Shown piece after piece: positions 49,525 to 63,310 of a stretch of 64,000 nucleotides of DNA. Position numbers and translations under genes: made by a program. Numbering within the stretch: the stretch's first letter is position 1; each line of letters starts with the position of its first letter. The notes beneath the pieces are model-generated. The model saw only the letters and a list, made by a program, of their open reading frames with translations, was not told the origin of the DNA and did no database searches. Origin of the DNA: Streptomonospora litoralis. Its GTDB lineage: Bacteria; Actinomycetota; Actinomycetes; Streptosporangiales; Streptosporangiaceae. The stretch is from assembly GCF_004323735.1 (NCBI RefSeq), contig NZ_CP036455.1:4645101-4709100 (forward strand), read 5' to 3'.

Positions 49525-50144
49525 CTGGTCGTCCCCTCGGTGTCGTCGTCTCGCCCGCCCGGCCCGGTGCCCCGGGCGGTGCCGCCGGAGGAACCGGCGG
49601 CCGCGTCCTCGCGGTCCGCGCAGGCGCACGGGCCGTCCTCCCACCAGCTCGGCAGGGCGTCCAGGGCCTCGCGGCCGAAGAGGTTGGCCCCCGGCCGCGC
49701 CAGCTCATGGGCCACCAGAGCGTGCAGGCACTTGACCCGCTCGGGCATACCGCCCGCGCTCTGCATGCCCTCGGGCAGCGGCGCGGAGCCGTCGCGGGCG
49801 GTCTGCTCGGCGCGCTCGGCCAGGTAGCCGCGGTGGGCGCGCTCGTAGGCGGCGCGCAGCTCGGGGTCTTCGGCCAGCCGCTCCTGCATCCGGCGCATCA
49901 GCCCGCCGGCCTCCAGAGTGCCGATCGCCGAGGCCGCGCGGGGGCAGGTGAGGTAGTAGAGGGTGGGGAACGGCGTGCCGTCCTCCAGCCGCGGCGCCGT
50001 GCGCACCACGTCGGGCAGGCCGCACGGGCAGCGGTGGGCCACGGCGCGCAACCCGCGCGGGGGGCGGCCCAGCTGCCGCCGCACCGCCGCGGCGTCGGCG
50101 GCGGGAAAGCGGTCGGCGGATGCGGCGTGTTCGGCGGAAGTCAT
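49521..50144 (-). CDS. DUF501 family protein
   Basis: A 207-residue protein: VRRQLGRPPRGLRAVAHRCP, CGLPDVVRTAPRLEDGTPFP, TLYYLTCPRAASAIGTLEAG, AYERAHRGYLAERAEQT, GGMPERVKCLHALVAHELAR and GPCACAD. The Cys/His pattern (H-x-C-P-C-G, Y-L-T-C-P, K-C-L-H, C-x-C) may bind a metal. The function of DUF501 is not known. It is encoded between ftsB-eno and ppx in many actinobacteria. ATG 50144; the end overlaps ppx. A short Gly/Thr-rich tail is present. Confidence 0.9.
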   Translation of the reverse strand: MTSAEHAASADRFPAADAAAVRRQLGRPPRGLRAVAHRCPCGLPDVVRTAPRLEDGTPFPTLYYLTCPRAASAIGTLEAGGLMRRMQERLAEDPELRAAYERAHRGYLAERAEQTARDGSAPLPEGMQSAGGMPERVKCLHALVAHELARPGANLFGREALDALPSWWEDGPCACADREDAAAGSSGGTARGTGPGGRDDDTEGTTR

Positions 50145-50236
50145 GGCGCCTTCAGCGTAGCCCCTGGCAGCACCCGCCACGCACGCCGACGGGCCGACGC
50201 TCCCCGCGGTGACGGCGCCGCCGCGGCGCCGGGCAC

Positions 50237-50242
50237 TAGCAT
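50237..50242 (+). promoter_or_regulatory. -10 box for a leaderless message
   Basis: TAGCAT ends seven bases before ATG 50250, and no ribosome binding site is visible. This spacing fits a transcript that starts at the start codon. Confidence 0.5.
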
Positions 50243-50249
50243 CGCAGGC

Positions 50250-50876
50250 ATGGCAGACACCTGGACCGCGGATCTCTGGTTCGACCCGTCGTGCCCCTAT
50301 ACCCGCGTCACCGCGAGGTGGCTGATGGAGGCCACCCAGGTGCGGCCCATCAGCGTGCGCTGGCGGGTGATGAGTCTGGCTGTCCTCAACGAGGGCCGCG
50401 AGGACGATCCCGAAGGCGATCCCGAGGGCTACCTGTGGATCCCGGCGCGCATCTGCGCCGCTGTGCAGGTGGAGCACGGACACGAGGCGCTGGGCCGCTT
50501 CTACGACGCACTGTGGGCCTCCCGCGAAAGCGGCGGCTCCTACGACCCGGTCGCGGGTTTCGCGGAGGTGCTGGCGCACGCGGGCCTGCCCGCCGAACTG
50601 GCGCGGGTGGGAACCTCCGACGCCTACGACGGCGCCCTCCGCGCCTCGCACGCGGAGGGCTACGGGCTGGTCGGCGGCGACATCGGCAGCCCGGTGCTGG
50701 CCGCGACGGCGCCCGACGGGAGGCGGGCGGCCGCGCTGTTCGGCCCGGTGATCTCCCAGGTGCCGCGCGGCGAGGACGCCGGACGGCTGTGGGACGGGGC
50801 GGTACTGGTGGCCGGCACGCCCGGGTTCCACACCGTCAAGGGGCCGCCGCAGGCCGAGATCTCCGGGCCGACTTGA
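50250..50876 (+). CDS. DsbA-like protein of the mycothiol-dependent nitroreductase (Rv2466c) family
   Basis: A 208-residue thioredoxin-fold protein: ADLWFDPSCPYTRVTARWLM, EATQVRPISVRWRVMSLAVL, YDALWASRESGGSYDPVAGF and GDIGSPVLAATAPDGR. It follows the Rv2466c pattern, in which the active site is C-P-W-C; here it reads C-P-Y-T, so only the first Cys (Cys16) remains. That suggests a monothiol mechanism with mycothiol. The start at ATG 50250 is preceded by a -10 box and no ribosome site. Divergent from DUF501, convergent with ftsB. Confidence 0.8.
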   Translation: MADTWTADLWFDPSCPYTRVTARWLMEATQVRPISVRWRVMSLAVLNEGREDDPEGDPEGYLWIPARICAAVQVEHGHEALGRFYDALWASRESGGSYDPVAGFAEVLAHAGLPAELARVGTSDAYDGALRASHAEGYGLVGGDIGSPVLAATAPDGRRAAALFGPVISQVPRGEDAGRLWDGAVLVAGTPGFHTVKGPPQAEISGPT

Positions 50877-50896
50877 CTCGGCTCCGCAGGGCCGGG

Positions 50897-50923
50897 CGCC
50901 GGGGTGGTAACCGGTCCCCGGCG
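50897..50923. terminator. Hairpin between the DsbA-like gene and ftsB
   Basis: CGCCGGGG (50897-50904) pairs with CCCCGGCG (50916-50923) around an 11-base loop in the 53-base gap between converging genes. Confidence 0.5.
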
Positions 50924-50929
50924 ATCGTG

Positions 50930-51706
50930 TCAGTCGGTCGGCTCCGCCTCGGGCACGGTCCGCTCCTCCTTCGGCTTGTCCGCTTCCAGCACCGACTTCC
51001 ACAGGCGGTCGAACCACGGCTCGCCGGAGTCGGCGCCGCCGTCGGCGCCCTGATCGTCCTCGTCGGAGACGACGACATAGGCGCGCTCGCCCGGGTATTG
51101 GTAGTGCAGCCGGGTGCGGGCCTCGCGCTCGATGTAGGCGGGGTCCCGCAGCTCCTCGCGGCGCTCGCGCAAGTCGGCGACGGCCTGTTCGGTCTGCGCC
51201 TGCTCCTCGCGCAGCTCGGCGATCCGCGCCCGCTGGGCCAGGTACTCGCGCAGGGGGTAGGCCAGGCTGAGCGCGATGACGCAGATGACCAGGGCCAGGA
51301 TGGCCGCGCGGCTGGTCAGTGCGGGGCGGCTGCGTCCGCCGCCCGAGCCGCTTCCTTTCCCGCCGGAGCCGGACGAGCCGCCCCCTTTCCCGCCCGAGCC
51401 GGACGAGCCGCGGCCCGCACGCCGGGCGTCGGAAGGCGCCGAGCCCCGGGCCGCCGAGCGGCCCGTGGCCGCCCCGCGGGCCTTGGACGACGGCGCGGCA
51501 TCGATCGGCACCACCGTGGAGTCCCCGGAGGCCGAGCCCATCGCCTCGGCGTCTGCGCCGGAGCCTTCGGCCGGACGCGGACGCGCCGGCGGGCGCCGCC
51601 CGCCGGACGACGCCGCGTCACCGGCACTCCGGCCGGAGGCACCAGAGGCCGACGGCCGCGCCCTGGTCGGGCGAGGCCGCTTCGGCTGCTCTGGCACCTC
51701 GGGCAT
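50930..51706 (-). CDS. ftsB: FtsB/DivIC-type septum formation initiator
   Basis: A 258-residue bitopic membrane protein of the divisome. Residues 1-130 are a long disordered, Arg/Ser/Gly-rich cytoplasmic tail with repeated GSGGKG units. One membrane segment follows (AAILALVICVIALSLAYPLR), then a coiled coil (AQRARIAELREEQAQTEQAV, ADLRERREELRDPAYIEREA) and the conserved RTRLHYQYPGERAYVVV. This is the FtsB/DivIC plan with an unusually long tail. It starts 11 bases after the eno stop on the same strand, an arrangement found in most actinobacteria. Confidence 0.9.
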   Translation of the reverse strand: MPEVPEQPKRPRPTRARPSASGASGRSAGDAASSGGRRPPARPRPAEGSGADAEAMGSASGDSTVVPIDAAPSSKARGAATGRSAARGSAPSDARRAGRGSSGSGGKGGGSSGSGGKGSGSGGGRSRPALTSRAAILALVICVIALSLAYPLREYLAQRARIAELREEQAQTEQAVADLRERREELRDPAYIEREARTRLHYQYPGERAYVVVSDEDDQGADGGADSGEPWFDRLWKSVLEADKPKEERTVPEAEPTD

Positions 51707-51717
51707 GACCGGACAGG

Positions 51718-53581
<1,864 letters not shown>

Positions 53582-54508
53582 ATGCAGACCCTCGTCATCC
53601 TGGGTTTCGTCGGCCTCCTGGCCCAGCTCGTCAACGGCAGCCTGGGCATGGGCTACGGCATCAGCACCACCAGCGCGCTGCTGGTCATCGGCACCAGTCC
53701 GGCGCTCGCCTCGGCGACCGTGAACCTCTCGCAGGTGGGCTCCCAGATCGCCTCTGGTTTCGCACACTGGCGGTTCGGCAACGTCGACTGGGCCGTGGTC
53801 TGGCGCATCGCCGTGCCCGGAGCGCTGGGCGCCTTCGTCGGCGCGGTCTTCCTCAGCCGGCTGTCCACCGAGGCGGCGGGCCCGCTGATGTCGACGATCC
53901 TGCTCATCCTGGGCACCTACCTGCTGGCGCGCTTCACTTTCCGCGAACTGCCCCGGCCCGACCTCGGGCGGCCGCTGCGCGCCGGGTTCCTGGCCCCCGT
54001 CGGCCTGTTCGCCGGGTTCATGAACTCCACCGGCGGCGGCGGATGGGGCCCCGTGGGCACGTCGGCGCTGCTGGCCAGCGGGCGGCTGGAGCCGCGCAAG
54101 GTAATCGGTTCGATCAGCGTGGGCGAATCGGCTGTCGTGATCGCCGGCAGTATCGGATTCGCGATCGGTCTCGGCCTGGGGGGCATCAACCTCACCTGGG
54201 TGGCCGCCATGCTGCTGGGCGGCCTGCTGGCGGCCCCCATCGCCGCGTGGCTGGCCAGCCACGTGCCCGCGCGCATGCTCGGATCCCTGGTGGGCGGGCT
54301 GATCATCTTCACCAACACCCGCGTGCTGCTCGACAGTGATGCCGTCGGCGCCTCCACGGGCGTGTCCGCGGCCGTCTACGGCGCGGTCGCACTGGTGTGG
54401 GCGGGCGCCGTGGCGTGGTCGCTGCGGGCGCACCGCATCGAGCGGCGGGAGAGCCGGGCGGCCGCATCCGCCACCGAGCACTTCGCCGCCGCGGAAGCCG
54501 GCGACTGA
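53582..54508 (+). CDS. TauE/SafE-family sulfite/organosulfonate exporter-like membrane protein
   Basis: A 308-residue protein with about eight membrane segments, e.g. LVILGFVGLLAQLVNGSLGM, IAVPGALGAFVGAVFLSRL, LMSTILLILGTYLLARFTF and AVVIAGSIGFAIGLGLGGIN. The family signature GMGYGISTTSALLVIGTSPA and the repeat-like GFMNSTGGGGWGPVGTSALL are clear. These proteins move sulfite, sulfonates or related anions; substrate unproven here. ATG 53582 with GGGAAGG upstream at some distance. A sulfate-activation gene lies 3 kb further on. The AGAGGT direct repeats upstream could bind a sulfur-responsive regulator. Confidence 0.88.
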   Translation: MQTLVILGFVGLLAQLVNGSLGMGYGISTTSALLVIGTSPALASATVNLSQVGSQIASGFAHWRFGNVDWAVVWRIAVPGALGAFVGAVFLSRLSTEAAGPLMSTILLILGTYLLARFTFRELPRPDLGRPLRAGFLAPVGLFAGFMNSTGGGGWGPVGTSALLASGRLEPRKVIGSISVGESAVVIAGSIGFAIGLGLGGINLTWVAAMLLGGLLAAPIAAWLASHVPARMLGSLVGGLIIFTNTRVLLDSDAVGASTGVSAAVYGAVALVWAGAVAWSLRAHRIERRESRAAASATEHFAAAEAGD

Positions 54509-54659
54509 GACCGGCGCGGTCGCGGCGGGCACCCATACCCGTTACCCACACCACCGAGGGCAGCGGACCCACTCCTTTCGGTGCCGCGCGACGTTGCCGT
54601 ACCTACACCCGAAACAGCGTTTTCGGACGCGCCTGCGGGGAAGATGCCCTAGGCCGACC

Positions 54660-54665
54660 TATAGT
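54660..54665 (+). promoter_or_regulatory. -10 box upstream of the FtsW/RodA gene
   Basis: TATAGT stands 151 bases before the ATG at 54817 in the 308-base gap after the transporter gene. It is the best promoter-like hexamer there; a matching -35 is not obvious. Nothing else was seen in the gap. Confidence 0.35.
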
Positions 54666-54816
54666 GCCCCGGTAGTACGTCAGCGGGCCCGCACCGACCC
54701 ACCCGGCACAACCCGACCGACCCGTCCCCTCGCGACACCGCAAGTCCCGCTCCACGGCGGCCGCGCGCCGCAGCGGCGCTGAGCGGGACCTACCGGCGAA
54801 CCCGAGGCGAGGCGGA

Positions 54817-56280
54817 ATGGCCACACCCGCACCCGGCGCGAACGCCCCCCATCCGAGCGTCCCCGTCCGGCGCCGCAACGCCGAACTTGTGCTGACGCTC
54901 TTCGCTGTCGGCGTGTTCGCGCTGAGCCTGAGCCTGGCCGGACTGCAGATCGACGGCCGGGTGCCGGACCGTTTCGGCGTCTACACCTGCGCCTTCGGCG
55001 GCCTCGCCGCCACCGCCCACATCGCGCTGCGCTTCCTGGCGCCCTGGGCCGACCCGCTGATCCTGCCGGTGGCCACCGCCCTCAACGGCGTGGGCCTCAC
55101 CGTCATCTGGGGCCTGCACACCGCAGCGGGCGCGGGCCCGGCCGAATCCGATCGCCAACTGCTGTTCACGGCGCTGGGCATGGCGGCCTGCGTCGGCGTC
55201 CTGGCGGCGGTGCGCCGGCCGGCGCGCCTGCAGCGTTACCGCTACCTGACCCTGACCGCCGGGATCGTGCTGATCATGCTGCCGATGCTGCCGGTCGTGG
55301 GCATCGAGGTCTTCGGAGCGCGCCGCTGGATCGGCTTCGCCGGCTACACCGTGCAGCCTTCGGAGTTCGCCCGCATCCTGCTGATCGTCTTCCTCGCCGG
55401 CTACCTCGGCCACAAGCGCGACGTGCTGGCACTGGCCGCCCGCCAACTGCGCGTCGGCCCGGTCAAGATCTTCAGCCTGCCGCGCATGCGCGACCTGGGA
55501 CCGATGACCACGGCCTGGGGCGTGGCGATCCTGCTGCTGGTCGGAACACGCGACCTGGGCACCTCGCTGGTGCTGTTCAGCGTCTTCTTGGCGATGCTCT
55601 ACACCGCCACCCGGCGCAAGTCCTGGGTCGGCATCGGCCTGGCGATGTTCCTGGCCGGCGCGGCAGCGGCATACGCCGTCTTCTGGCACGTGCGCCAGCG
55701 CGTCACCATCTGGATCGACCCCTTCGACGCCGAGACCTACCGCGCCGTCGGAGGCAGCCGCCAACTCGTGCAGGGGCTGTTCGCGCTGGCCGACGGCGGC
55801 CTGACCGGTGTCGGCTTCGGCCGGGGCCGCGCCGCCGGTATCTTCGCCTCCGACAGCGACCTGATCCTCATCTCCATCGGGGAGAAGTTCGGCCTGGCCG
55901 GGTTGATGGCCGTCCTCCTGCTGCTGCTCCTGGTCGCCGAGCGCGGCTATCGAACCGCGCTGGCCTCCCGCGACGTCTTCGCCAAGCTCACCGTCTCGGG
56001 CAGCGCCTTTCTGCTGGCGTTCCAGGTTTTCGTGGTGCTGGGCGGGGTGACGCGGGTGATCCCGATGACGGGCATGACGACGCCGTTCCTGTCCGCCGGC
56101 GGGTCGTCCCTGGTGTCGACGTGGATGATCATGGGGCTGTGGCTGCGCTTCAGCGACACCGCCCGCCGCCCCAGCAGCGCCGTTCCGGCCCGCGACGACG
56201 CGGGCATGCCCGACTCGGGCCCGCGGGTGGGCCAGACGGTCCTGTTCAGTCCCAATAGGCGCGCCACTGCTCGGGCGTGA
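54817..56280 (+). CDS. SEDS-family peptidoglycan polymerase (FtsW/RodA/SpoVE)
   Basis: A 487-residue membrane protein with about ten membrane segments that polymerises peptidoglycan glycan strands from lipid II. Visible motifs: VFGARRWIGFAGYTVQPSEF, LLLVGTRDLGTSLVLFSVFL, GGLTGVGFGRGRAAGIFASD, SDLILISIGEKFGLAGLMAV and GMTTPFLSAGGSSLVSTWMI. The active-site Asp region matches. RodA or a sporulation-type paralogue fits better than divisome FtsW, because no division cluster surrounds it; no partner penicillin-binding protein is adjacent. ATG 54817 with GAGGCGAGGCGG. Its 3' end overlaps the convergent mazG by 35 bases. Confidence 0.9.
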   Translation: MATPAPGANAPHPSVPVRRRNAELVLTLFAVGVFALSLSLAGLQIDGRVPDRFGVYTCAFGGLAATAHIALRFLAPWADPLILPVATALNGVGLTVIWGLHTAAGAGPAESDRQLLFTALGMAACVGVLAAVRRPARLQRYRYLTLTAGIVLIMLPMLPVVGIEVFGARRWIGFAGYTVQPSEFARILLIVFLAGYLGHKRDVLALAARQLRVGPVKIFSLPRMRDLGPMTTAWGVAILLLVGTRDLGTSLVLFSVFLAMLYTATRRKSWVGIGLAMFLAGAAAAYAVFWHVRQRVTIWIDPFDAETYRAVGGSRQLVQGLFALADGGLTGVGFGRGRAAGIFASDSDLILISIGEKFGLAGLMAVLLLLLLVAERGYRTALASRDVFAKLTVSGSAFLLAFQVFVVLGGVTRVIPMTGMTTPFLSAGGSSLVSTWMIMGLWLRFSDTARRPSSAVPARDDAGMPDSGPRVGQTVLFSPNRRATARA

Positions 56281-57004
56281 GCGTGCGCGGATCGTGCCCT
56301 TCTGCGCGCGCCTGCGCCTCGGCCGCGCGCAGGCGCGCGTCGAACCGGCGGGCCGCCGAACGCAGGTCCAGCTCCGGGTCGGCGCCGGCGCGGCGCTCCT
56401 CGGCCACCCCGGCGAACAGCACACCCCCGCCCTGGCCGTCGTCGCCCACCAGATCCTCGGGCACGCCGTTGCGGACGGCCCGCTTCTGCAGCTCGTAGGC
56501 GAGCAGAGCGGCGGGCTGGCCGAACGGCACCCCTTCCAGGATCGAATCGCCGCGGCCCTTCTCGGCGCGCTCGGCGGCCTTGATCTCCTCCCAGTTCGCG
56601 CGGACGTCGTCGGCGCCCTCGACTTCGGTTCCGCCGAAAACGTGCGGGTGGCGCCGGGTGAGCTTGTCGACGATGCCGGCGGCGACGTCGTCGACCGTGA
56701 ACCCGTCGGCGCCGCGCTCCTCGGCCACGCGGGCGTGGAAGACCACCTGCAGCAGCACGTCGCCCAGCTCCTCGCGCAGGGTCGCCAGGTCGCCCTGCTC
56801 GATGGTCTCCAGGGTCTCGTACGCCTCCTCGATGAGGTACTTGGCCAGCGACGAGTGCGTCTGGGCGGCGTCCCACGGGCACTCGCGCCGCAGCACGTCC
56901 ATCACCTCGACCAGGTCGAGCACCCGGCTGCCGCGGGCCGAAGGCGCCGCGCTCTCCTCGCTGCCGCCGGTGCCGCCACCGGTCCCGACTGAGCGGTCGC
57001 TCAT
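56246..57004 (-). CDS. mazG: Nucleoside triphosphate pyrophosphohydrolase MazG
   Basis: Hydrolyses nucleoside triphosphates, notably aberrant ones, to monophosphates. In the 252-residue protein the MazG core is LDLVEVMDVLRRECPWDAAQ, TSSLAKYLIEEAYETLETIE-like text (THSSLAKYLIEEAYETLE) and LATLREELGDVLLQVVFHAR, with the E-E-x-x-E plus E-x-x-D metal motif. FTVDDVAAGIVDKLTRRHPH VFG and NWEEIKAAER follow. ATG 57004 is preceded by GAGGTGGAG; an upstream GTG 57013 is less likely. It converges on the FtsW/RodA gene with an overlap of 35 bases. Confidence 0.94.
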   Translation of the reverse strand: MSDRSVGTGGGTGGSEESAAPSARGSRVLDLVEVMDVLRRECPWDAAQTHSSLAKYLIEEAYETLETIEQGDLATLREELGDVLLQVVFHARVAEERGADGFTVDDVAAGIVDKLTRRHPHVFGGTEVEGADDVRANWEEIKAAERAEKGRGDSILEGVPFGQPAALLAYELQKRAVRNGVPEDLVGDDGQGGGVLFAGVAEERRAGADPELDLRSAARRFDARLRAAEAQARAEGHDPRTLTPEQWRAYWD

Positions 57005-57489
57005 CGGCTCCACCTCTCTGCGACTCGGTTGTCGGCGGCTTCGACGGGATGGCCTCCGACCACGGGGGCTTCGGAGCCGCCCGGCCCAGCCTAGGTGAGT
57101 GAGGATGAGCGAGTCCGATGTCTTCGGTCGTCGGCGAGACGGCTCGGGTCCGCTGGGCGGCCTTGTGGCCTGCCGAGCGGCGGGCGGCCTGGGAGAGAAG
57201 CGGCGGCAACGGCGGCGCGGATGCGCCCCCGCGCCCAGCGGGCAGGGTGCGCGCCGGTGGCCCGCCCGACGGCGCGCCGAGACTGACTTCAGGGACGGTT
57301 TCGGCGCCCACAGCGGTTCCAGGGACAGCCTCGGTGAAGATCGAGCGTCCGCATGTCCGTTCTGCCGGGCTTGGTGGGCGCCTTCGTGCGCAAATTACGA
57401 AAGAACGGTTTCTGGTTTGGGAATTTCCACACGACGGCTGCGGGCGCGCACCGAGTACGGGACTCCCCTCAGCAACCTCCCACGCGGCC
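57005..57489. other. 485-bp gap between mazG and the APS kinase gene
   Basis: Holds an inverted copy of the dispersed repeat (57140-57260). To its right is a more AT-rich patch (57380-57440) with the inverted repeat CCGTTCT/AGAACGG around 57358-57406 that could end APS-kinase transcripts. No coding frame is convincing. Confidence 0.45.
57140..57260 (-). repeat. Dispersed repeat, copy C (inverted)
   Basis: Read on the reverse strand this begins CCACCGGCGCGCACCCTGCC and ends AAGGCCGCCCAGCGGACCCG AGCCG. It matches the head and tail of the repeats at 15519-15641 and 63571-63693 with more divergence in the middle. It lies just upstream of mazG. Confidence 0.55.
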
Positions 57490-59070
57490 TCAGGCCGCCG
57501 GCTCCGCCGGCAGCCAGCCGCCCGCGCGCAGCGCCGCCAGCACCTCTGCCACCGACTCGCCCACGGTGCGGCCCTCTGTGTCGAGCACCAACTCGGCGTC
57601 CGCGGGCTCCTCGTAGGGATCGGAGATGCCGGTGAACTCCGGGATCTCCCCCGCGCGGGCCTTGGCGTAAAGCCCCTTGCGGTCGCGGGCCTCGCAGACC
57701 TCCAGCGGAGTGGCCACATGCACCAGGAAGAAGTCGCCGACCTCCTCGACCATCGCCCGCACCTCGGCGCGCGTGGCGGCGTAGGGGGCGATGGGCGCAC
57801 ACACCGCGACGCCGCCGTGCCGGCTGATCTCGGCGGCCACGTAACCGATGCGGCGGATGTTCAGGTCGCGGTCGGCGCGGGAGAACGTCAGACCCGCCGA
57901 GAGCAGCCGGCGCACCACGTCGCCGTCGAGCAGGCTCAGCGTGCGGCCCGACCGGCGGATGCCGTCGGCGACCCCGCGCGCGATCGTGGACTTGCCCGAC
58001 CCCGACAGGCCGGTGAAGAAGACCGTCAGCCCGCGCTCGGTGCGGGGTGGGCGGATGCGCGCCAGCTCCGCGGCGACTCGCGCGGGGGTGAACCAGGCGG
58101 GCAGCCCGCGCCCGAGCGCCAGCAGCTCCTCGACCTCGGCGTCGCCTGGAAGGGCGGCCGCGGCCTCCGGCACCGCCTCGGCGGCCGGGCGCCACTGCTC
58201 CTCGCCGCTGTCGTAGACCCACTCCGGCGCGCGCTCCACCGGGATCGGCGCCTCCTGGGGGACCGGAGCCCCCGCGGCGCCGGGCTCGTCGACCAGCAGC
58301 AGGCGCGTGGCACCGTAGGCGCGGGCGACGTGGGCGCGCAGCAGGTCGCGCCGCTCGGCCGGCAGCGGGACGGCGCTGCCGGCGAAGGTGCGCGGCAGGG
58401 TCGCCACGACGAAACGCGTGGGTGCGGGCAGCAGCGGCTCGGCGGCCAGGACCACCGGCGCCACGCCCTCGCTCTCCAGCGGCGCGTCGACGACCACCAG
58501 CACCTCGGCTCGGCCCTCACCGCCCAGCTCATCTGCCGCGGTGCGGATCTGGTGCAGCTCGCGGTGGTGCAGCGGGCGGTCGGTGACCACGGCCAGCACC
58601 GGGAAACCGGAGTCGCCGGCGAGCTCGCGCTGGCCGCGCACCTGCTCGGGCGATACGCGCATGTGGCGCAGGGCACCGTAGACCGGCGGCTGGGCGAAGC
58701 GGACCTCGCCGGCGAGCCGGTGGCCGGGCGCACCCGCGCCGCCGTCCTCTCCGGGGAGCGCCTCGGCGCCGGACCACCACCGCTGGCCGACCCGCAGCTC
58801 GGCCAGTGGGGCGCCCTCGGGGTCGGTCAGCAGCAGCCGGTCGGCGTCGGCGAGCTCGTCGGGCACCGGCAGGGTGACCGGTACCGGCCACGGCGTGCCC
58901 TCGGGCATACGGCCGTGCTTGGCTACGGAGGCGGCCTCCTCGCGGGTCATGAACCCGGTCAGCGGGTAAGCTCCGCTCAGGATCGACTCCAGGTGGGCCA
59001 GGCTCACCGGATCGGGCGCGAACACCGGTGCCGCCGCCTCGTCCTCGCTGCGGTCCCTGCTGTCGCTCAA
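57490..59070 (-). CDS. cysC: Adenylyl-sulfate (APS) kinase with ATP-sulfurylase-like N-terminal region
   Basis: A 526-residue protein. The C-terminal 180 residues are an APS kinase making PAPS: P-loop FFTGLSGSGKSTIARGVADG near residue 354, LLDGDVVRRLLSAGLTFSRA, DRDLNIRRIGYVAAEISRHG and the FLVHVATPLEVCEARDRKGL strand. The N-terminal 340 residues resemble ATP sulfurylase (LAHLESILSGAYPLTGFMTR, TDRPLHHRELHQIRTAADEL), but its active-site N-P-x-H-x-x-H is changed to RPLHHRE, so adenylation is doubtful. TTG 59070 is chosen for GGGAGG upstream; GTG 59091 is an alternative. The 380 bases up to 59450 hold its promoter. Confidence 0.88.
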   Translation of the reverse strand: MSDSRDRSEDEAAAPVFAPDPVSLAHLESILSGAYPLTGFMTREEAASVAKHGRMPEGTPWPVPVTLPVPDELADADRLLLTDPEGAPLAELRVGQRWWSGAEALPGEDGGAGAPGHRLAGEVRFAQPPVYGALRHMRVSPEQVRGQRELAGDSGFPVLAVVTDRPLHHRELHQIRTAADELGGEGRAEVLVVVDAPLESEGVAPVVLAAEPLLPAPTRFVVATLPRTFAGSAVPLPAERRDLLRAHVARAYGATRLLLVDEPGAAGAPVPQEAPIPVERAPEWVYDSGEEQWRPAAEAVPEAAAALPGDAEVEELLALGRGLPAWFTPARVAAELARIRPPRTERGLTVFFTGLSGSGKSTIARGVADGIRRSGRTLSLLDGDVVRRLLSAGLTFSRADRDLNIRRIGYVAAEISRHGGVAVCAPIAPYAATRAEVRAMVEEVGDFFLVHVATPLEVCEARDRKGLYAKARAGEIPEFTGISDPYEEPADAELVLDTEGRTVGESVAEVLAALRAGGWLPAEPAA

Positions 59071-59450
59071 CCCGGCCTCCCGACCATTCACCGCCGTCTC
59101 TTCTGCGCAACAGCGTATGCCGCCTGCCGGACGGACGGCACGCGTGCCCGCGGGCTCCTCGCCGACCGCTCGGACCACCCGCCTCTCGCGGGCCCCCGGC
59201 GCCGGGAACACCCCGGGCGGACCCAGCGTTACCACAGGTGTCCACCGCACAACACGTCCACGCGGGAAGCTCCGCAGCAGCAGGGGCACCCGGCCGGTCC
59301 TCCGACGAATCCGACCCCTCGCTCGCGCTCGGCGAGGAGACCGCGCGGCGGCCGCGGCGCACCGCCCCCGCCGCCGCGCCCGATCCGACCGAAACCCCGC
59401 AGCCGTGCCGCCCGCCCGCGGCGGCTCCGCGAGGACATCCAAGGAGGGAC

Positions 59451-59698
59451 ATGACCGGGGCCACATCCCGGATACCCGACTCCGTGCACCCGCGTGCGGC
59501 GGGGAGCGTAGGCTTGCCTGTGGGGAGCCCGCCGACCCGCCGCGGGACCGGCCCGGCAGCGCGCGCATGCGGCGCACCGCGATCGGCCGCCGAACGCACC
59601 GGGAGCCCGCTCCCTTCGACCGCGCACTGCAGGAGCACCGCGGGCCGCGCGGAGCGCAGCACGGCCGATTCCACTGCCACAGTCTTTCCTCTGGTGAT

Positions 59699-59702
<4 letters not shown>
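59451..59702 (+). CDS. Small ORF coupled to mfd, unknown product
   Basis: The ATG at 59451 is preceded by an ideal ribosome site, AAGGAGGGAC. The 83-residue frame ends with TGA overlapping the mfd ATG (ATGA at 59699-59702). The product (MTGATSRIPDSVHPRAAGSV onward) is Ser/Ala/Arg/Thr-rich with no recognised domain, and codon use is less GC3-biased than in real genes nearby. The site and the overlap suggest that its translation brings ribosomes to mfd, which has only a weak site of its own. It could be a regulatory leader ORF rather than a protein gene. Confidence 0.4.
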
Positions 59703-63310
<3,608 letters not shown>

